In this document: positions 59,153 through 64,000 of the stretch, piece after piece
Numbering within the stretch: position 1 is the stretch's first letter
Layout of the letters: each line of letters begins with the position of its first letter
Source: Boletus sp. NGJ
Taxonomy: Eukaryota; Basidiomycota; Agaricomycetes; Boletales; Boletaceae
DNA length: 64,000 nucleotides
Direction: 5' to 3'
NCBI GenBank assembly: GCA_019096195.1
Contig: JAGTXK010000219.1
Span: 186,001-250,000, forward strand
Program-made: the position numbers and the translations under genes
The notes under the pieces: model-generated
The model's database searches: none
What the model was told of the DNA's origin: nothing
The model's input: the letters and a program-made list of their open reading frames with translations, nothing else

Positions 59153-60118
59153 TCACGGAGTCTGGCTCCAGCCCGTAGCCTGGCTAGAGTAAGGTGCCTG
59201 CGTCTGTAAGACGAATGGTTGGCTTGGGCTGTGAGATTCCTGCGAGGTATGAGGTGCCTGCGAACTGATTGGATGGGTAGCACTGTAGGTGTTTACGCCG
59301 AGAGGCACATTCAAGGATCCACATCGGAAATGTTGGCCCCTAGGAGAACTACCTAGATCGAAGTTTTGCTTAGACGCAGGCTGCTCTGAAGCCGGCATCT
59401 CCGTCGTGGCGAGCACATCTAGTTCATCGTCTGTGGGCCATTTGAGTTCGGGGTCGGCGAGTTCATTCTCAGTTGGCGGTTCAGATGGAAGTAGAGGATG
59501 AGAGGCCACATCGTCTTCTTGCGTGAGCTGCTGTTCGACTACCTCTTGCGAGGAGCCAGAGGACTGTGAAAGGGGACGATGCGTGGGCGAGCGTAGGTGG
59601 GAAGGTAAACAATGACGCTGGTTTGCCTCGCGACCATTTGTTCGCTCAAACATCTCGACAGCTGCAGAGAGTCCAGAATGCCCATTTTGCCTCATCAAAC
59701 CTTCAAAGGCTGGTGAAGCCGGTAACTTTTGAGGAGAATGGATTTGGGGAGGGGAAGACAGCTGTGTAAATGTATCGAACTCTTCAGTTTCCGGACGCTT
59801 GTGTGTCTGGTGGGTCGATGGAGGGGGTGGTGTCTTACTCCGCGACACACCGGTAAGTAGCCCTGGAGTCATACTAGTCTAGGGTCTTGACCAAGTGGAT
59901 GGGGAAGAGATACCTCTTGAGATGATGCTTGAATCTGTGTTTGGGGGGCTATGGAGACTCTGGAGGTCCATTCTTCTCATGAGTGCAATCTCTGCCTTTC
60001 GCATGGGTTTCATCGGCCAGATGTGGTCATGTTTAACATGGGTATCGAGAGCGTCAATGCTAGCGAAGGAGGAGCGGCACCAGTCCCACCGACACGAAAC
60101 AACACCTGAAGTCGCCAT
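59153..60118 (-). CDS. C2H2 zinc-finger protein
   Basis: Starts MATSGVVSCRWDWCRSSFAS with IDALDTHVKHDH: one C-x4-C-x12-H-x2/4-H finger near the N-terminus. A basic stretch MKPMRKAEIALMRRMD follows, then a long disordered Ser/Pro/Gln-rich C-terminus. A 51-nt intron (donor gtatct after IISR, acceptor gactccag) joins the finger exon to GLLTGVSRSKTPPPPS and removes a stop. One finger only, so it could bind RNA, protein or DNA; no family name recognised. It is head to head with the CCDC97 gene, 68 bp between starts. Confidence 0.75.
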
Positions 60119-60186
60119 GGTTGAATGACAAAATCAAAAGGCTTGTTTGTACTTGTTAGGTTCTCACCGAAAACCCATTGACCGAC
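60119..60186. promoter_or_regulatory. 68-bp divergent promoter, C2H2 / CCDC97-like
   Basis: The shortest start-to-start spacer in the window. Both 5' leaders and promoter elements must lie in this stretch or overlap the neighbouring coding sequence. No known site recognised. Confidence 0.55.
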
Positions 60187-60930
60187 ATGGACGAGTACAT
60201 GGAAAGAGACTTTCGAGAATCTGCGATACTGTCGTACGTTGGCCTTCCACCTGAATACGAACCGCGACCTAGCGCATCACCCATCGAGTTTCTGCAAAAA
60301 CATCTACACGTGCTACCACCGCATTTGATTGTCGGCTTTTCGTTCGTTACGACACCGAAGCAGCGGAGCGTGATAGCAGAGATAAGGAACCGGAGACTTG
60401 CATACACGAAAACGGGGCCAAAGCAGCTAGCGTTTGCAGAAGCAAGAAATCGGTGGCCACATCTCTGGTTTGGCCGGGGACGCCATGATCAGGAAGCGGT
60501 GCAGGAGGAAAGAGAGTGGGCAGAAAAGGGGTTCTTGGGAGGTGGTGCACAACAAGTGGGTAAGCTTGGGGCGCTGCTAGCCGATTACGAAGAGGAGAGA
60601 GTAGCGGAAAGGATCCGTCAAGTCAGACGCCAACGAGCAAGCGAGGATTTTGTACCCGAGCAAGAGGAGGATAGTGAAGGCGAGTTGAGCGACCAGGGAA
60701 TTGTGGAGGTGGAGGAATCACCAGAAGAAGAGCGGGCGACATTTGAGCGACGGATAACGGAGCTCTTCATTTATGGGATGCTGGAGGTGAGTGTTGCGAA
60801 CAGAGAGACAGTGGGGGACAGTGACGAATGTCTGCAGGGTGCTGACTACGAGTTGGTGGACTGGAGCGAGCAGTACGACGTCGAGGATGACAGAGAGCAA
60901 GAGCGGTACTTTGACGAGGAGGACGAGTGA
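60187..60930 (+). CDS. CCDC97-like protein (DUF2052)
   Basis: Protein with an N-terminal helical part (LSYVGLPPEYEPRPSASPIE), a basic segment repeating R-N-R (EIRNRRLAYTKTGPKQLAFA, EARNRWPHLWFG), an acidic middle and the conserved end (ERRITELFIYGMLE; DYELVDWSEQYDVEDDREQE; RYFDEEDE). This C-terminal pattern is that of CCDC97, which is associated with the U2 SF3b particle in animals; function in fungi is little known. A 52-nt intron (about 60787-60838, gtgagt...ctgcag) probably joins GMLE to GADYE; both versions keep the frame. ATG at 60187. Confidence 0.75.
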   Translation: MDEYMERDFRESAILSYVGLPPEYEPRPSASPIEFLQKHLHVLPPHLIVGFSFVTTPKQRSVIAEIRNRRLAYTKTGPKQLAFAEARNRWPHLWFGRGRHDQEAVQEEREWAEKGFLGGGAQQVGKLGALLADYEEERVAERIRQVRRQRASEDFVPEQEEDSEGELSDQGIVEVEESPEEERATFERRITELFIYGMLEVSVANRETVGDSDECLQGADYELVDWSEQYDVEDDREQERYFDEEDE

Positions 60931-61067
60931 CCGGGAAGTGTGACCGGAGTGTGACCCGGCTGCTCTTTATTTAGGAATTATTCGGGAATGGGACCTCCTG
61001 AGTGCATGCTGTTTTTTGAGCTTGCCCTCATCCACGTCGTTGGCCCACCCTAAATACTGTATCCAGC

Positions 61068-63376
61068 ATGGCCAGCCTGACCTCCGATATACAGCGCGCG
61101 CTTCAGCTCGCCGTCGGTGAAGCCAACAACCCTTTTGTCCAGTCCCAGTCTCACAGAACGTCCAAGAAAAAACGCACACGTAACAACAGCACAGAGGATG
61201 CAGATCTTGGCACCCGCGACAAGAAGAAAAAGAAGAAATCTATCTGTTCTACCGATGGCACAGACAATGCCAACCAATCACCCCCATCCCAACATCTGAA
61301 GGAGCCGTCCAAGAAAGATAATGGGAAGGCGACAGAGGTCGCTCATCCACTCCCCGGCGATATCGACCAGCAGGAAATATCGGTAGACAGCCAGCACGCC
61401 TCATCTGCCGCGTTCTTGAATGCGGTGGTCGCTGCAGCTTCTGCGACCTCAGACGCGCAGCCCATGGAAATCGCGTCCTACCAAGCCTCCCCCCCGTACC
61501 AGGATCAACAAGGCCTTCCAGATCAACCTTCACCTTACATCCAATATCCCCCTGTTCATTATAGCTTCCATGATCCCTCTCAGTTCGGTCAGCCACCTCC
61601 GCAAGGTCATCCCAATTTCCCTGCTCCAGGTGGCCCAGTCCCCGACTTCCACTTCGCGTCCAATGACGACATCATTCGTGCCCTTCAAGACATGGATATG
61701 TCCAAGATCGCGAGCGTCCTCAAGTCGCTGGGTGATGCTGCTGCTGCCAATTCGTCAGCCAACAATCCTACATTTATCCCTCCTCTTCCAGCAACTACAA
61801 CCGTTCGCTCACAGTCCCAAGCGGATTTGCCCTCCACGTCAGCAGGTCCCGTTCTATCCTCTGTACCAAAGTCAACGAAATCGTCACATAAGCGTGTTTT
61901 GGACATGAGTCTCCCTGGACCGGAGCAGACCAACTCTGAACATGCGCATATGCTTGCCAACAAGTGGATGAATGCGAGTAAATTAGCCGAGTTGGTCAAG
62001 ACGCAAGGTAAACAAGTTGTTGTTGCCAACGACGGTCTCCGTTTTCGAATGTTTGTCCAGGTCTCGTATACAAGAAAGGCAAATTTTCTGCGATAGAGGA
62101 GCAACAATTAAGAAACGCGATAGAAGCATTCAAGGCAGTGCGTGATTTCCGAGCTTTACCATAGACAGCCGTTAATATGGCAAATCCAGTCCAGAGAGCT
62201 CACCGACGAGCAGATTCTAGAGATTATCTTTCAGAAGAACGAAAAGGGCAAGGAAAACGCCTTTTGGTCGGAAATAAGTACGCTCATCCTGCAGCTGTTC
62301 CGATTGATTGCTTCATATCTGTCTCAGCTGCCGCAATTCCGCAGCGTCCGATCATCGCTGTCTACCACCATGTCCGGAGGGCATTCCACCCGAAGAAGCA
62401 ACAAGGCAAATGGATGCCGGAGGAGGATAACTTACTGAGGCGGTGCGTTACTAACCATTCTCGCACAATAACGTTACATGGCTCATAGCGTTTCGGTGTG
62501 TACTAGAGCCGTCATCGACCTCGGTCAACAATGGGAAAAGGTCAGCGAGATTGTAGGACGGATGTCATCAGACTGTCGGGATCGTTATCGCAATCATATC
62601 GCGAACCGTGAAGTCCGCGTCACCGGTCCGTGGAGCAAGGAGGAGGAGGAGGAACTCACAAAGATTGTGACTGAGCTGACTGTCAACCAAGGCAAAGATT
62701 TTGACAACGATGTCTTCTGGGGAATCGTGAGTGAAAAAATGGGCAATCGACGAGGGAGACAGCAATGTCGGATTAAATGGTGGGATCTCTCTTCACCTGG
62801 TAATCTAACACACTTATCTAGCTGCGCAGGACGGATTCCCTCAGCAAGACAGTCAAAAATGAAGGGCAGAAACCACGCTGGAGCCCGCAGGATGCCTACA
62901 TACTGGTTCATAAGTGGGTGTTTGCTCGTATCACACGGAACTACGTTTCGAGCGCTAGAACGACAGGGTTGACTCGCTCAAAGTCCGAGATGACACGGAA
63001 ATCGACTGGAAAACGCTCCCTGATCCCGATTGGAATTTGTGGAGTGCACATTCATTACAACGGAGATGGTTAACTATGAAGCGCAGTATCAAAGGATACG
63101 AGGAAATGACCCATCAGGGTATGTGATATCGGTTCACCGAGTGTCGAATTGTTCACGGGTTCTATAGAGATTATGGACATTCTTCGCGTCAAGAAGGCTC
63201 ATTTACCGCCTGCGTCATCAGCACGACGGCGCAAGGTCACCAGCGCGGCGAGCGTGGATGACCAAGATGGGCTCCTCGATCCTGGCGCCAGTGCCAGCAA
63301 TGGGTTTGAAACGACGGTTGGAAGTTCGGAGGGTACCCAGGACAGAGATAGTACCGGATCGTTGGATGATGAGTGA
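61068..63376 (+). CDS. Reb1-like Myb/SANT DNA-binding protein (candidate Pol I terminator protein)
   Basis: The N-terminal half is disordered with basic clusters (TSKKKRTRNN, RDKKKKKKS). The C-terminal half holds a helical Myb-associated domain (KKGKFSAIEEQQLRNAIEAF, LTDEQILEIIFQKNEKGKEN) and several Myb/SANT repeats: GKWMPEEDNLLRRAVIDLGQ with QWEKVSEIVGRMSSDCRDRY; GPWSKEEEEELTKIVTELTV with NRRGRQQCRIKW; PRWSPQDAYILVHKVDSLKV with DWNLWSAHSLQRRWLTMKRS. This repeat order is that of Reb1, Nsi1 and mammalian TTF1, which stop Pol I at rDNA terminators and bind other promoters. Seven introns joined. The end at 63376 is the simplest reading; extra exons after it are not excluded. Confidence 0.85.
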
Positions 63377-63877
63377 CTCGTGTATTAGATCATTCGGTTA
63401 CTTGGACAGGCCTCAGACTACACCTAGCAGACCTGTGCCACTTTTGATCCCCCAGCCCCTTGCTGCGGCGAGACTGATACCGACGCAGCTCAGCAAGAAC
63501 CCCGCAAACCTGAAGGAGATGAATACAAATTCTGAGCGTCAGGGTCAGGAACTCGAACCCTACCTGAAGAAAGCGACACGAGAAATGCTCCTTTCCTCAT
63601 GAGGGGTCCGAGAAGATGCAAAGATGGACCTCAGGACCGCGGGTGTGACTGGGATGCGTCGCGGAGGACTCGGTGGTGGGCGAATTGGTGGAGGGTTTGA
63701 GGACTTTGCCGCCGTGATAGTTGACGAGCTGGAGGTGGTCGATGTCATTTTGAAAACCGGCCCCGCAAACTGCCGAAGAGTGGTTCGACAGGTTGTACAT
63801 GGTTTACAAGACAATATTGAAGTGGATCAACATCGATCACAGCATCTACCTAGCAACCGGACCACGACCACGACGGC
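63377..63877. other. Unresolved stretch, about 500 bp
   Basis: A + strand frame (63377-63602, including RSFGYLDRPQTTPSRPVPLL) could be a continuation of the Reb1-like gene in another phase, but no splice site that joins it was found. Frames on both strands around 63560-63820 overlap and none is convincing. Left uncalled. Confidence 0.4.
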
Positions 63878-64000
63878 ATGGATCAACCCAACCATGAAGA
63901 CATGGAACGACTCATAGACCGTCTTCCCGAGACCGAGACAGAACGTCGGTTGGTCAGACATCTAGTGATACGGGACCCGAGCTGCGGAATAAAGGATGAA
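63878..64000 (+). CDS. Possible start of a gene, cut by window end
   Basis: From the ATG at 63878 a 41-codon frame stays open to the last base (MDQPNHEDMERLIDRLPETE with TERRLVRHLVIRDPSCGIKD). The composition is charged and helix-friendly. An acceptor-like ctacctag at 63844-63851 could instead make this the start of an internal exon. Too short to assign a family. Confidence 0.3.
   Translation, partial: MDQPNHEDMERLIDRLPETETERRLVRHLVIRDPSCGIKDE

Overview
The window is a gene-dense stretch of a fungal nuclear chromosome. Almost every gene is cut by introns of about 45-65 nt with GT...AG ends. The proteins read as typical fungal housekeeping proteins (Vtc1, exocyst Sec10 and Sec15, Grr1, RNA polymerase I subunit, Rix1). 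The very short introns, several microexons and the style of the proteins point to a basidiomycete, probably an Agaricomycete; this is inference, since no search could be run. I see no transposon, tRNA, rRNA, CRISPR or prophage.

Layout. 1-10.7 kb: RNA polymerase I largest subunit (cut by the window start), a Laa2/aftiphilin-like protein, the Pol I initiation factor Rrn11 and the 60S maturation factor Rix1. 10.8-17.2 kb: exocyst Sec10, a mitochondrial enoyl-CoA hydratase and a Ser/Thr-rich single-pass membrane protein. 17.3-24.7 kb: Swc4/DMAP1, Vtc1, an AAA+ ATPase and a PAF-acetylhydrolase-like esterase. 24.8-36 kb: glutaminyl-tRNA synthetase, CPSF100/Cft2, two tandem alpha-tubulins and a HAD sugar-phosphatase-like protein. 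36-46 kb: exocyst Sec15, Arf1, a dual-specificity phosphatase, three small uncharacterised genes and Gemin2. 46-53 kb: a Kre9-like GPI protein, quinolinate phosphoribosyltransferase tail to tail with an ACMSD-family decarboxylase, an uncharacterised 369-residue protein, and U1C head to head with Lsm3. 53-64 kb: a small conserved-looking protein, Grr1, Naa10, a DUF676-like serine hydrolase, a C2H2 protein, a CCDC97 homologue and a Reb1-like Myb protein.

How the genes relate. Three Pol I or pre-60S genes lie together at the left end, with a fourth Pol I-linked candidate (Reb1-like) at the right end. QPRT and the ACMSD-like enzyme would compete for the same kynurenine-pathway intermediate. U1C and Lsm3 share a 101-bp divergent promoter region, and Gemin2 (snRNP assembly) is nearby. 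Two of the eight exocyst subunits are present. Many neighbours are divergent with 68-200 bp between start codons, or convergent with 24-100 bp between stops, so the region is largely built from bidirectional promoter pairs.

Gene structures were joined by hand from splice sites and protein continuity. Outer coordinates refer to coding sequence (start codon to stop codon). UTRs were not placed.
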